In this document: positions 45,868 through 53,708 of the stretch, one piece after another | Position numbering within the stretch: the first letter of the stretch is position 1 | How the letters are laid out: the number at the start of each line of letters is the position of its first letter | From: Burkholderiales bacterium PBB2 | Lineage (GTDB): Bacteria > Pseudomonadota > Gammaproteobacteria > Burkholderiales > Burkholderiaceae_C | Assembly (NCBI GenBank): GCA_002255955.1 | Contig: NKIM01000029.1 | Location: 1 to 64,000, forward strand | Reading direction: 5' to 3' | DNA length: 64,000 nt | Notes under the pieces: model-generated | Database searches by the model: none | The model's input: only the letters and a program-made list of their open reading frames with translations | Told to the model about the DNA's origin: nothing | Position numbers and translations under genes: made by a program

Positions 45868-48501
45868 TCACAGCTCGGCACGCAAGCTGATCGCGAAGCG
45901 ACGATCGTCCGAGTAGCTGCCGCGCGGCAGGCCGTAGTCGCTGAACTCGCTGCGGCGCACGGTGCGGGTCAGGTTGTTGGCCTCCAGCGCGAGCTTCAGT
46001 TTGGGCGTCAAGGCATAGCTGACATAAGCATCCAGCATGCCGTAACCCTTCATCTGCACGGGGGTCATGACCGTCACGCCGTTGTTGCTCGGGAAGCTCA
46101 GGCGAGGGCCCACGCCGTAGTCGCTGCGCCAGTTGTAGGCCAGGCGTGCGGAAAAGTCGCCCAGGTCATACATGCCCACCAGGTTGGCGCTGCGCTTGGA
46201 CAGTCCTTCCAGCGGCGCGCTGCGGCCGTTGATGGGGCTGGGCGCCGCGCTGTTCACCAGGGTGAGGTTGGCCTGCAGGCCGAGGCCGCGCAGCAGGCCC
46301 GGCAGCTTGTTGAAGAAGCCCTGGTAGCCAAGCTCCAGGCCGCGGATGCGGCCGTCTTGACCGTTGCTGGGCGTGGTCAGCGTGTAGCCGGTACCGCCGA
46401 TGGTGACTTGGCTGCTGGTCGTCTGGATGAAGCCCGAAACCTCCTTGTAGAAGGCCGCGCCGTACACATGGTCGCTCTTGGAGATGTAGTACTCCAGGGT
46501 GGCGTCCAGCTGGTTGGCGCGCAGCTTTTCCAGGGCGGGGTTGCCTTGGAAGCCCGTGCGGTCGTTGACGTTGAGGCTGAGGCTGGGGGTGAGCTGGTCG
46601 AAGTTGGGGCGGGTGACCACGCGCGACATGGCCAAGCGCGCTTGCAAGTCGGGGCGCAGCTCCAGTCGCAGATTCAGCGACGGCAGCCAGTCGGTGTCGC
46701 TCTGGTCCAGCGTGTTGCGAGCGCCGCCCGTGCCGACGAAGCTGCGGTCCGTTTCGGTGTGCACGGCGCGCAAGCCCACATTGCCGGTGAGCGGAAGGCC
46801 GGCCAGCGTGGTGTCCAGATCGCTGCTCACATAGACCGCGCTGCTGCGTTCACGGAAGGTGAAAGTCTGGGCGGGGTCGAAGCCGGGAATGGCCAGTTTG
46901 AAAGTGCCACGAACGGCTTGCGCATCGCGCAGCCAGCGGGTGTCGGTCACAGTCATCCATTGGCGCGCGATATTGCCGCTGCCAGCGTCCTTGAGCAGGT
47001 TGTCGTAGGGCAACAGGCCGATGCTGGGGATGTCGGACGTCTTGAACATCCAGATGTCGTCGATGGTGTTGATCTCCGCGCTCTCGGCGCGGCGGCTGTT
47101 CACCCGGAAGCCCGCATGCAGCTTGGTGAAAATGCCGCTGTCCACTGGCTTGTCGGCATCCACGCGCCATGCCGTTTCGCGGCCTGTGTTCTGGATGCGG
47201 AAGTAGAGCGCCTTGTCGGCCCAGTAGTGGCCGGCGTCATCCAGCTTGGCGCTGGGCGACCATGCAGAGGGCAGCTTGCTGCTCAGGTCGAAGTTATAGC
47301 TGATGGGATCGTCGCCAAACGTGCCGAGCCGCACCTCTTGGTAGAAGCGCTCGAACTGGCTGCGGGTGTGGCTCAGGTCGCTGCGCAGGCTGAGGTCCCC
47401 CAGCTTCCATTTGCCGGCCAGGGCCAGTTGGTTGATGCGCGTGTCCTCGTCGGCCACCGAGCCCGAAGTGCTCATGCTGGCGCCCCAGAAGCTGCCCGAG
47501 ACGAAGCGGCCTTGCTCATCGGTGCTGAGCTTGCCATTGGGCCAGAGCTGACCCTGATTGGCCGTGCCACTGAAATTGGCCCAGAACGGCGAGGCGTAGT
47601 GGCCAAAGACATCGGTCTTGCTCTTCAGGCGGCTGTGGTTGAAGTCCAGCGTGTATTCGCTCAAGGCATCTGGCCGCCATTGCAGCGATGCACTGGCTGC
47701 TTTGCGGTCGCGCTCGCCGAATTCATAGGCCAACCATTGGCCCAAGGGCGCCACCACACCGGAGCCGTCCGCCACAGCGGCCGGGTTGTCCAGTTCCTGC
47801 GTGTCCGAGCGGTAGTTCCGCTTCTGGGTGGACAGGCTGAGCAGGGCGCCGAACTCGCCAGCGGTGGTGCGCCAGCGGTTGGACATCAGCAGCGAGCCCT
47901 CGCCATTGCTCTTGTCCGCCAGTTGGGCCTGCGTGGCCTTGACGGAGCCGGCCAGCTTGAAACCCGCAAAGTCAAAGGGGCGGCGGGTGCGCAGGTCGAT
48001 CACACCGCCGATGCCGCCTTCGATCAGCTCAGAGGTCGGCGTCTTGTAGATGTCAGCGCCCGCCAGCAGCTCCGAAGGCACATCCTGGAAGGAAAGGCCG
48101 CGTTCCTTGCCTGCACTGAAGATGACGCGGCCGTTCAGCAGTGTTTGGGTTTGCTGCAGGCCGCGCACCTGCACGCGGTCGCCTTCGCCACGGTTGCGGG
48201 AGATTTGCACGCCGGTGATGCGTTGAAGCGCTTCGGCCACATTGGCGTCGGGCAATTTGCCGATGTCGTCTGCCACGATGGAGTCCACCACCTGTTCGGC
48301 GTTGCGCTTGATGTCTTGGGCCTTCATCAGGCTGGATCGCTGGCCTTGCACGACCACGGTGTCGAGCTTGTCCGTCTCGGCCGTTGCCGGCTGTTGGGCC
48401 GCGGCAAGCACCGGGCTCAGCAATGCAAGGCAGGCCAGGGCAACGGGTGCCAAAGGAGTGGGGGCGCCTTGTGTGCGGGCGCGTGAAGTGGCAAGGGTCA
48501 T
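45868..48501 (-). CDS. TonB-dependent receptor, carbohydrate type
   Basis: An 877-residue outer-membrane receptor. The signal peptide ends LSPVLAAAQQ. The TonB box-like segment DTVVVQGQRSSLMKAQDIKR is followed by the plug domain (VVDSIVADDIGKLPDANVAEAL, GVQISRNRGEGDRVQVRGL). The barrel ends with RRFAISLRAEL. The plug is of the Xanthomonas/Caulobacter carbohydrate-receptor class. ATG 48501 gives the signal peptide. It is 47 bases after the GH53 gene on the same strand, so it should import galactan fragments across the outer membrane. Confidence 0.94.
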   Translation of the reverse strand: MTLATSRARTQGAPTPLAPVALACLALLSPVLAAAQQPATAETDKLDTVVVQGQRSSLMKAQDIKRNAEQVVDSIVADDIGKLPDANVAEALQRITGVQISRNRGEGDRVQVRGLQQTQTLLNGRVIFSAGKERGLSFQDVPSELLAGADIYKTPTSELIEGGIGGVIDLRTRRPFDFAGFKLAGSVKATQAQLADKSNGEGSLLMSNRWRTTAGEFGALLSLSTQKRNYRSDTQELDNPAAVADGSGVVAPLGQWLAYEFGERDRKAASASLQWRPDALSEYTLDFNHSRLKSKTDVFGHYASPFWANFSGTANQGQLWPNGKLSTDEQGRFVSGSFWGASMSTSGSVADEDTRINQLALAGKWKLGDLSLRSDLSHTRSQFERFYQEVRLGTFGDDPISYNFDLSSKLPSAWSPSAKLDDAGHYWADKALYFRIQNTGRETAWRVDADKPVDSGIFTKLHAGFRVNSRRAESAEINTIDDIWMFKTSDIPSIGLLPYDNLLKDAGSGNIARQWMTVTDTRWLRDAQAVRGTFKLAIPGFDPAQTFTFRERSSAVYVSSDLDTTLAGLPLTGNVGLRAVHTETDRSFVGTGGARNTLDQSDTDWLPSLNLRLELRPDLQARLAMSRVVTRPNFDQLTPSLSLNVNDRTGFQGNPALEKLRANQLDATLEYYISKSDHVYGAAFYKEVSGFIQTTSSQVTIGGTGYTLTTPSNGQDGRIRGLELGYQGFFNKLPGLLRGLGLQANLTLVNSAAPSPINGRSAPLEGLSKRSANLVGMYDLGDFSARLAYNWRSDYGVGPRLSFPSNNGVTVMTPVQMKGYGMLDAYVSYALTPKLKLALEANNLTRTVRRSEFSDYGLPRGSYSDDRRFAISLRAEL

Positions 48502-48548
48502 GAGAGGTCTGTCTCCAGCAATGATTGTTTTTGGAAAATGAACGTCAG

Positions 48549-49853
48549 TCAGCGACACGGGGCTGCAGCCGTGAAAGCCTTCAGTGCCTGCAGTGCCCGG
48601 CCCTTTGCGTCGAAGAGGGTCTGGTTGGCCCAGGCATTGCCCTCACCGGTGCGCCAGCCGGCGCCCGGGGCGGCTTGCCAGGCGGGCTCCCAGTAGAAAA
48701 CGCCCAGGCCTTGAGGCACCGCTGCGACTGCCTGGACCACGTCGCGCAGCAGCGCGGCCTGGCCTTCGGGTGTTGCGGGGTAGCCCGAACGTTTGGCGCC
48801 TTCGGCGTTGAAGACCGCCGGGCCACCATCTGGGTTGTCCAGTTGGTAGCCGTAGGCGGTTTCGACCACCACCAGGGGTTTGCGGTAGCGTTCGGACAGC
48901 ATGCGCAGATTGGCGCGCAGGCCGTCGATGGAATCGTGGTGGTAGGGGTACCAGCTCAGCCCGATCAGGTCGTAATCGAGCTTGGCCGCTTCGAACTGGT
49001 CGTAGACGCGCCGGAAGGTGGCCTCGCTCTTGCCATCGCCTTGGTGCGCCAGATGCAGCATCAGGGGCAAGCGACCGCCGCGCAGCGCATCGGTTTCGCG
49101 CACACCGCGGATGCCGGCGCGCAGCAGCTCGATGAAGGCCTGGTCGCCGCCGATGGTTTCGTCCGGCGTCTCGCGCCAGGTCTTGCCGTCCGGCCACAAC
49201 ATGCCGCCGTTGATCTCATTGCCGACCTGGATCATGTCCGGGCTCGTGCCCTGGCGGTGCAGGGCGGTCAGCACCTCGGCGGTGTAGCCTTGCACCGCGT
49301 CCTGCAACGCTTTTCCGTGGAGCTTGGCCCAGGCGGCGGGCTTTTCCTGCTTGCCCGGATCGGTCCAGAAATCGCTGTAGTGGATGTCCAGCAGCCATTT
49401 CATGCCTTGCGCCCGAAGGCGTTTGGCCAGGGCCAGCGTCAACTCCAGGCTGTTGTTCCCACCCCCAACGGGCTCACCGTGGCGGGAGACGATGCGCTCG
49501 CCTTCGATCACGTCCCGCGCGTTGATGGGCGTGTGCCAGAGTCTCAGCCGGGCCCAGTTGACCCCCGCTGCGCGAAGAATTTGCAGGGCGGTGCCAGATC
49601 GACCCTCCGCTGTGGCGAAGCGCGCACCGCCACGTTCCACGGCGTCCAAGGTCGAGACATCGGCGCCGAGGATGAATCGATCGGCGTGAAGCGTTGCGGC
49701 GGGTGCGGGGCAGGCCCGCGGGCTGGCCAGGAGTTCGCCCGCACTGGTCGCTGCGCAGGCGAGCAGCAAATGGCGGCGGGTCAGTCCGAGGCGTGAGGGC
49801 GGATGCGTGGCGTTCAATCTTGTCTCTCGTTCGCAAGCCTTGGGCTTGTCCAT
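48549..49853 (-). CDS. GH53 arabinogalactan endo-beta-1,4-galactanase
   Basis: A 434-residue enzyme. The N-terminus has a twin-arginine-like export signal (LTRRHLLLACAATSAGELLAS). The GH53 barrel begins FILGADVSTLDAVERGG. The acid/base is E213 in QVGNEINGGMLWPDG and the nucleophile E331 in VVVETAYGY. LSWYPYHHDS and YWEPAW are further family marks. It cuts internal beta-1,4-galactosyl bonds of pectic galactan outside the cytoplasm. ATG 49853 lies 39 bases downstream of a LacI-type operator. It is first of a two-gene unit with the TonB receptor. Confidence 0.95.
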   Translation of the reverse strand: MDKPKACERETRLNATHPPSRLGLTRRHLLLACAATSAGELLASPRACPAPAATLHADRFILGADVSTLDAVERGGARFATAEGRSGTALQILRAAGVNWARLRLWHTPINARDVIEGERIVSRHGEPVGGGNNSLELTLALAKRLRAQGMKWLLDIHYSDFWTDPGKQEKPAAWAKLHGKALQDAVQGYTAEVLTALHRQGTSPDMIQVGNEINGGMLWPDGKTWRETPDETIGGDQAFIELLRAGIRGVRETDALRGGRLPLMLHLAHQGDGKSEATFRRVYDQFEAAKLDYDLIGLSWYPYHHDSIDGLRANLRMLSERYRKPLVVVETAYGYQLDNPDGGPAVFNAEGAKRSGYPATPEGQAALLRDVVQAVAAVPQGLGVFYWEPAWQAAPGAGWRTGEGNAWANQTLFDAKGRALQALKAFTAAAPCR

Positions 49854-49892
49854 TGATCGTCGTCGACCCTCCCGTTCAGCTTCTGAAAGAAG

Positions 49893-49908
49893 GGTTAAAC
49901 GCTTAACC
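49893..49908. promoter_or_regulatory. LacI-type operator of the GH53-TonB receptor operon
   Basis: GGTTAAACGCTTAACC, palindromic except for one base pair around a central CG. It is the best of the three related sites in this window. Confidence 0.8.
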
Positions 49909-50129
49909 TTTGTTGTGCGCCCAATATCGCTGATCTGCTGGATGTCCGGCATTGGTGTTTCTACGGATGCCAGCACCCAAGCCAGGCAGGGAGCCTGGAC
50001 TTGGTTGGCCGTGGCGTCGCCGACGAAGTCGGGTACCGCCACGGCCCGCTCAGCAAGGCCGGCGCCTGGATGCCTCGCTGGGGCGCTGAGCTCGCACGGG
50101 TGCTCGTGAACCCGTGGCTGGCAGTCACC

Positions 50130-50152
50130 TGAAAGCCAGCTGTTGCTGGCTT
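50130..50152 (-). terminator. Probable terminator of the DUF3526 ABC operon
   Basis: Stem AAGCCAGC/GCTGGCTT with TGTT/AACA loop, 38 bases after the permease stop on the minus strand; the T tract is short (TTTC), so the call is moderate. Confidence 0.45.
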
Positions 50153-50189
50153 GTTCCCGGCCGCGGTTTGCTTCCGAGGCGGCCTGTGT

Positions 50190-51557
50190 TCAAGCCGCCT
50201 GGCGATGTGCCACACGGCCGGCGGCGCGTGCCGCACAAGCCAGCATCAGGGTGGCCAGCAGCACCAAGGCGGCCAAGGCCCCCACGGGGATGTCGAGCTT
50301 CGATGCCGGCGGCACAAAACGTGGCAGGCGGGCGAAATCCTCCACCTCGAATCGGCGCTCTTCGAACAGATAGGGGTAGAGCTGCTGCCGCAGCCGGGTG
50401 TGGAAGTCGGTGATCGCGTCCTGGTAGGCCAGTTGGGCCAGCAGGTCGGTTCCAGCCAGGCGATGCAAGGCTGCCTGCAGGCCCACCCCGGGCAGGGCCA
50501 GCCCCAGCGCCTCGGTCGCCTGCTGGCGGGCGAGCAGGGCCTGGCGGTAGGCGGCCACCTGCGGTGCCACGCGCTCATCGCCCAGTTGCTGTGAGGCGTA
50601 GTACCACTTCCAGTGAAAGCCGGCTGGCAGCGCCGCCGTTTGCTGCCACTGCGGGTGGCTGCGGAAGAAGCGCGCCATGGTGTCTTCGCGGGACAGGTCC
50701 CAGGCCCCATGAACGGCCTGCCGCTGCGCCAGCATCACGGCCACGCCCTGTTGCACGGGCACGGCACGGTTCAGCACCGCATTGCCGAGTGTGGGCAGCA
50801 CCAGCGTCAGCAGCGCCCAGCAGCCCATCAAGGCCGTGGCATTCGCTACCGACCTCGCCCCACGCAGACTCACGAGCAAGGCCAGCCCTGCCCAGCACGC
50901 GACATAAGCCAACAGGGCCAGCACGACAGCCGCCAGCGCAGCAGCGGGCATGCCACTGACCCACCCCCCGGCCAGCACGGGCAGCACCACGCAAACTGCA
51001 GCCAGGCCCGCGCGCAGGCCGGCCCGGCGCAGCCACAGCGGCCGGCCGGCCCCTGGCAGCGCCAGCAACAGGGTCAGACGGCCGGATTGACGCTCGCTGC
51101 TCACCAGGTCGTAGAGCAGGGCGATGAGGAAGAGCGGCAGCAAGTAGACGGCCACGAAGGCCAGGTCGAAGCGGCCCGCCAGTGCCAGCTCGGGGTTGTA
51201 GGTCTCGCCCTCGTGCAGCTGGGACTGCAAGGCCAGCGCTCTCACGCGCAGCACATACGGCGTGGCGTCACGCAGGCCCAAGGCGAGGAAGGCGGCGGGC
51301 GAGGGCGCATCCCAGGTGCCCAGGAATGCGTAATAGCCCACCGTGCCGGCATCGCCATGGCGGGTCAGCTTGGGGGCCTGCGTGGCCAGTTCCTGGTTTT
51401 GCAGATCGCTGACGCGGGCGATGGTGTCGCGCTGCCGCTGCACCTCGCGCAGGCCGCTGACCACTGCCACCGCAGACAAGGCCAGCAAGAGCAGCAATGC
51501 CGCCACGGCCCAGCGGGAGCGGCTCAGCAGCCGCCATTCATGAAGCCAGGCGTTCAT
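50190..51557 (-). CDS. ABC-2-type permease, DUF3526 family (second subunit)
   Basis: A 455-residue membrane protein. One N-terminal membrane helix (WAVAALLLLLALSAVAVVSGL) precedes a periplasmic region of about 130 residues. About five helices follow, then a long soluble stretch and a final helix. Family marks include SSERQSGRLTLLLALPGAGRPLWLRR. It overlaps the first permease by four bases. Such ABC-2-type pairs are NosY-like and unrelated to siderophore importers of the FecCD type. Confidence 0.85.
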   Translation of the reverse strand: MNAWLHEWRLLSRSRWAVAALLLLLALSAVAVVSGLREVQRQRDTIARVSDLQNQELATQAPKLTRHGDAGTVGYYAFLGTWDAPSPAAFLALGLRDATPYVLRVRALALQSQLHEGETYNPELALAGRFDLAFVAVYLLPLFLIALLYDLVSSERQSGRLTLLLALPGAGRPLWLRRAGLRAGLAAVCVVLPVLAGGWVSGMPAAALAAVVLALLAYVACWAGLALLVSLRGARSVANATALMGCWALLTLVLPTLGNAVLNRAVPVQQGVAVMLAQRQAVHGAWDLSREDTMARFFRSHPQWQQTAALPAGFHWKWYYASQQLGDERVAPQVAAYRQALLARQQATEALGLALPGVGLQAALHRLAGTDLLAQLAYQDAITDFHTRLRQQLYPYLFEERRFEVEDFARLPRFVPPASKLDIPVGALAALVLLATLMLACAARAAGRVAHRQAA

Positions 51558-52981
51558 CGCATCGCTCCTTGCAGGCGCGCGGTGGCCCAGGCCAGTGCCG
51601 CGGCCAGGGCCAGCAGCCAGGAAGCCAGCACGGCCGCCATCGGCGCGATGCGGCGCAGCGTGGCGGCCGGTGGCTCGGCGTCAAAGTGAAAGGCGGCCAT
51701 GCCGTGCCAGTGGTCCTTGCTGATGCGGCTGTCGCGGCTGTTGCGATCGCCGCTCCAACTCAGTTTCTCCGCCTGCATGCGGTTGAGCGCTTGCACCATG
51801 GCGTAACGGTGCCGCTCGGCCTGATCCAGAAAGCGCTGGTACTGGGTCAGGTCCGTGCCCGCTGCACCCATGGACAGGCGGCGCAGCGCGATGACCGGGC
51901 TCAGCGCCGAGAACATCGTCACCTGTTCCAGCTGCGCCTGCTGCCGGGCGAAGCTCTGCCGGCCGTAGCGCTCAAACAGCTCGCTGGTCAGGCGCTCGCC
52001 CTCCATGCCCACCAGGCCTTTGTAGTTGACGGGCAGGTCCTCCACACGCGAGACGCCGTATTGCGCCAGTACCTTGCGGCGGAATTCGCTGAAGTAGGGG
52101 TCATCGGGGTTGTGGCTGTCACCCAGCGCGGCCAGGTCGCGTGCGACGGCGATGTCGGTCTCCAGCCGCGTGGGCAGCGGCTGCGCAGCTGCTGCCAGCT
52201 CGGGCGCCAGCCGCGGCAGCAGCACCACGCTCACGGTCCAGACGGCCAGCAGTGCCATCAGCGCATCGCGGCCTCGCCGCGCCAGCGTGGAGACCAGGGC
52301 CACACCCAGCGCCCACAGTGCCAGCCAGGCCGCATGAGCCAGCGCGATCGCCGACGTCAGCGGGGCGGTGGCCGGCTGGTCCAGCGCGATGGCGGCCAGC
52401 GCGACGGCGGGTGGCAGCAGCATCAGCGCGCCCACGCCCGCCAGCGCCAACAGTTTGCCGGCCACCAGCTGACCAGGGCGCAGGCCTTGCGCCATCAACA
52501 CGCGCAGCAGGCCGCTCTCGCGCTCGCGGGCGACCGCAGCGTGGCCGATGAACACGAGCAGCAAGGGCGCCAGCACCTGCAGCACGAACGCCGGTGTCAG
52601 CTGGCCAAAGCGCAGCAGCAGGGAGGACTGGCGCACATCGCCGAAGTTGGCGCTGTTCTGCCGGTGCCCTTCAAGAAACAGGGTGTGGCCGGTGAAGGGG
52701 TCGATGCCCGCGTCAAAGGCCGCCAGCGCGTTCAGCGGCCGGAACACGAAGTGGCCGTAATGCACCATGCGATGTGGGTGGCGGTCGGGCTGGGCGTCGA
52801 ACTCGTGGTCCACCTGGGCCTGGTGCTCTTGGCGCTCCGCATCTGCGGCCCGGCGTTGGTCCCAGGCGGTGAAGGCGGCGACGCTGCCCAGAAGTAGCAA
52901 CAGCGTCAGGCCCAGCATAGCGACGCGGTCACGCCGCATCAGACGCCATTCTTCCCGCGCGATGCGGCGAACGGCACTCAT
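51554..52981 (-). CDS. ABC-2-type permease, DUF3526 family (first subunit)
   Basis: A 475-residue protein with the same plan as its neighbour. The motif HPHRMVHYGHFVFRPLNALAAFD followed by GIDPFTGHTLFLEGH is characteristic of DUF3526 permeases, and ARERESGLLRVLMAQGLRPGQL is the ABC-2 coupling region. It overlaps both the ATPase gene and the second permease gene by four bases. Confidence 0.88.
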   Translation of the reverse strand: MSAVRRIAREEWRLMRRDRVAMLGLTLLLLLGSVAAFTAWDQRRAADAERQEHQAQVDHEFDAQPDRHPHRMVHYGHFVFRPLNALAAFDAGIDPFTGHTLFLEGHRQNSANFGDVRQSSLLLRFGQLTPAFVLQVLAPLLLVFIGHAAVARERESGLLRVLMAQGLRPGQLVAGKLLALAGVGALMLLPPAVALAAIALDQPATAPLTSAIALAHAAWLALWALGVALVSTLARRGRDALMALLAVWTVSVVLLPRLAPELAAAAQPLPTRLETDIAVARDLAALGDSHNPDDPYFSEFRRKVLAQYGVSRVEDLPVNYKGLVGMEGERLTSELFERYGRQSFARQQAQLEQVTMFSALSPVIALRRLSMGAAGTDLTQYQRFLDQAERHRYAMVQALNRMQAEKLSWSGDRNSRDSRISKDHWHGMAAFHFDAEPPAATLRRIAPMAAVLASWLLALAAALAWATARLQGAMR

Positions 52982-53706
52982 GCAACGGCTCCAGCGTAGT
53001 GGCGGTGCAAGGCGCGCACGTCGAAGCGGTCCGGGCCGCTGGCCGCCACTTCCTCGACCATGCGTCCGGCCAGCAAAAAGCCGATGCGGTCGGCCACGTC
53101 CGCCGCGCCCAGCAGGTCGTGCGTGACCATGAGCACGGCCACGCCGCGCGTGCGCAGCTGGCCCAGCAGGCGGCTGAATTCAGCGCTGGCCTGCGGGTCC
53201 AGCCCGGAGGTGGGCTCGTCCAGCAGCAGCGCCGGCACCTGGCGCGCCAAGGCCAGTGCGATGGCCACCTTTTGACGCATGCCTTTGGAGAAGCCGGCCA
53301 CACGGCGATCGTGCGCGGTGGTGTCCAGTCCGGCGCTCGACAGTGCCTCACGGATGGCCGAGTCCTTGGCAGCTTGGCCGGCCAGGTCGAGCAGGTAGGC
53401 CAGGTTCTCGCGGGCGCTCAGATGCTCGTACAGCGCCACGTTTTCGGGGATGTAGGCGATCTGTCGGCGCACGCCGGTGACGTCGGCAGCCGGGTCGATG
53501 CCACCCACGCGCACGCGGCCTGCGCGAGCTCGCACAAAGCCCAGCAGCAGGCTGATGGTGGTGGTCTTGCCAGCGCCGTTGGCGCCCAGCAGCGCATAGA
53601 TCTCGCCCGGCGAGACTTGCAGCGTCAGGCCTTGCAAGACGTCGCGATCGCCGTAGCCAGCCACGGCGTCTTCGATGTCCAGCAGCGGAGCGGGAGTGGA
53701 GGCCAT
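52978..53706 (-). CDS. ABC transporter ATP-binding protein (NosF/CcmA-like)
   Basis: A 242-residue ATPase with Walker A GANGAGKTTTISLL, signature GFSKGMRQKVAIALAL, Walker B ALLLDEPTSGLDPQ and VTHDLLGAADVADR. It belongs to the class that works with ABC-2 permeases. It starts 2 bases after the TonB receptor stop, so receptor, ATPase and both permeases form one operon. No periplasmic binding protein is encoded. Confidence 0.92.
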   Translation of the reverse strand: MASTPAPLLDIEDAVAGYGDRDVLQGLTLQVSPGEIYALLGANGAGKTTTISLLLGFVRARAGRVRVGGIDPAADVTGVRRQIAYIPENVALYEHLSARENLAYLLDLAGQAAKDSAIREALSSAGLDTTAHDRRVAGFSKGMRQKVAIALALARQVPALLLDEPTSGLDPQASAEFSRLLGQLRTRGVAVLMVTHDLLGAADVADRIGFLLAGRMVEEVAASGPDRFDVRALHRHYAGAVA

Positions 53707-53708
53707 GT

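Larger units (their letters stand above)
49854..50189. other. Intergenic region upstream of GH53
   Basis: 336 bases. It contains the LacI-type operator, a short inverted repeat CTTCT/AGAAG at 49880-49892 beside it, and a hairpin at 50133-50152 after the DUF3526 permease gene. No gene is apparent in the rest. Confidence 0.5.

Noticed and set aside
46357-48486. 709-codon plus-strand ORF opposite the TonB receptor
   Set aside because: Antisense of a clear TonB receptor with signal peptide, plug and barrel.
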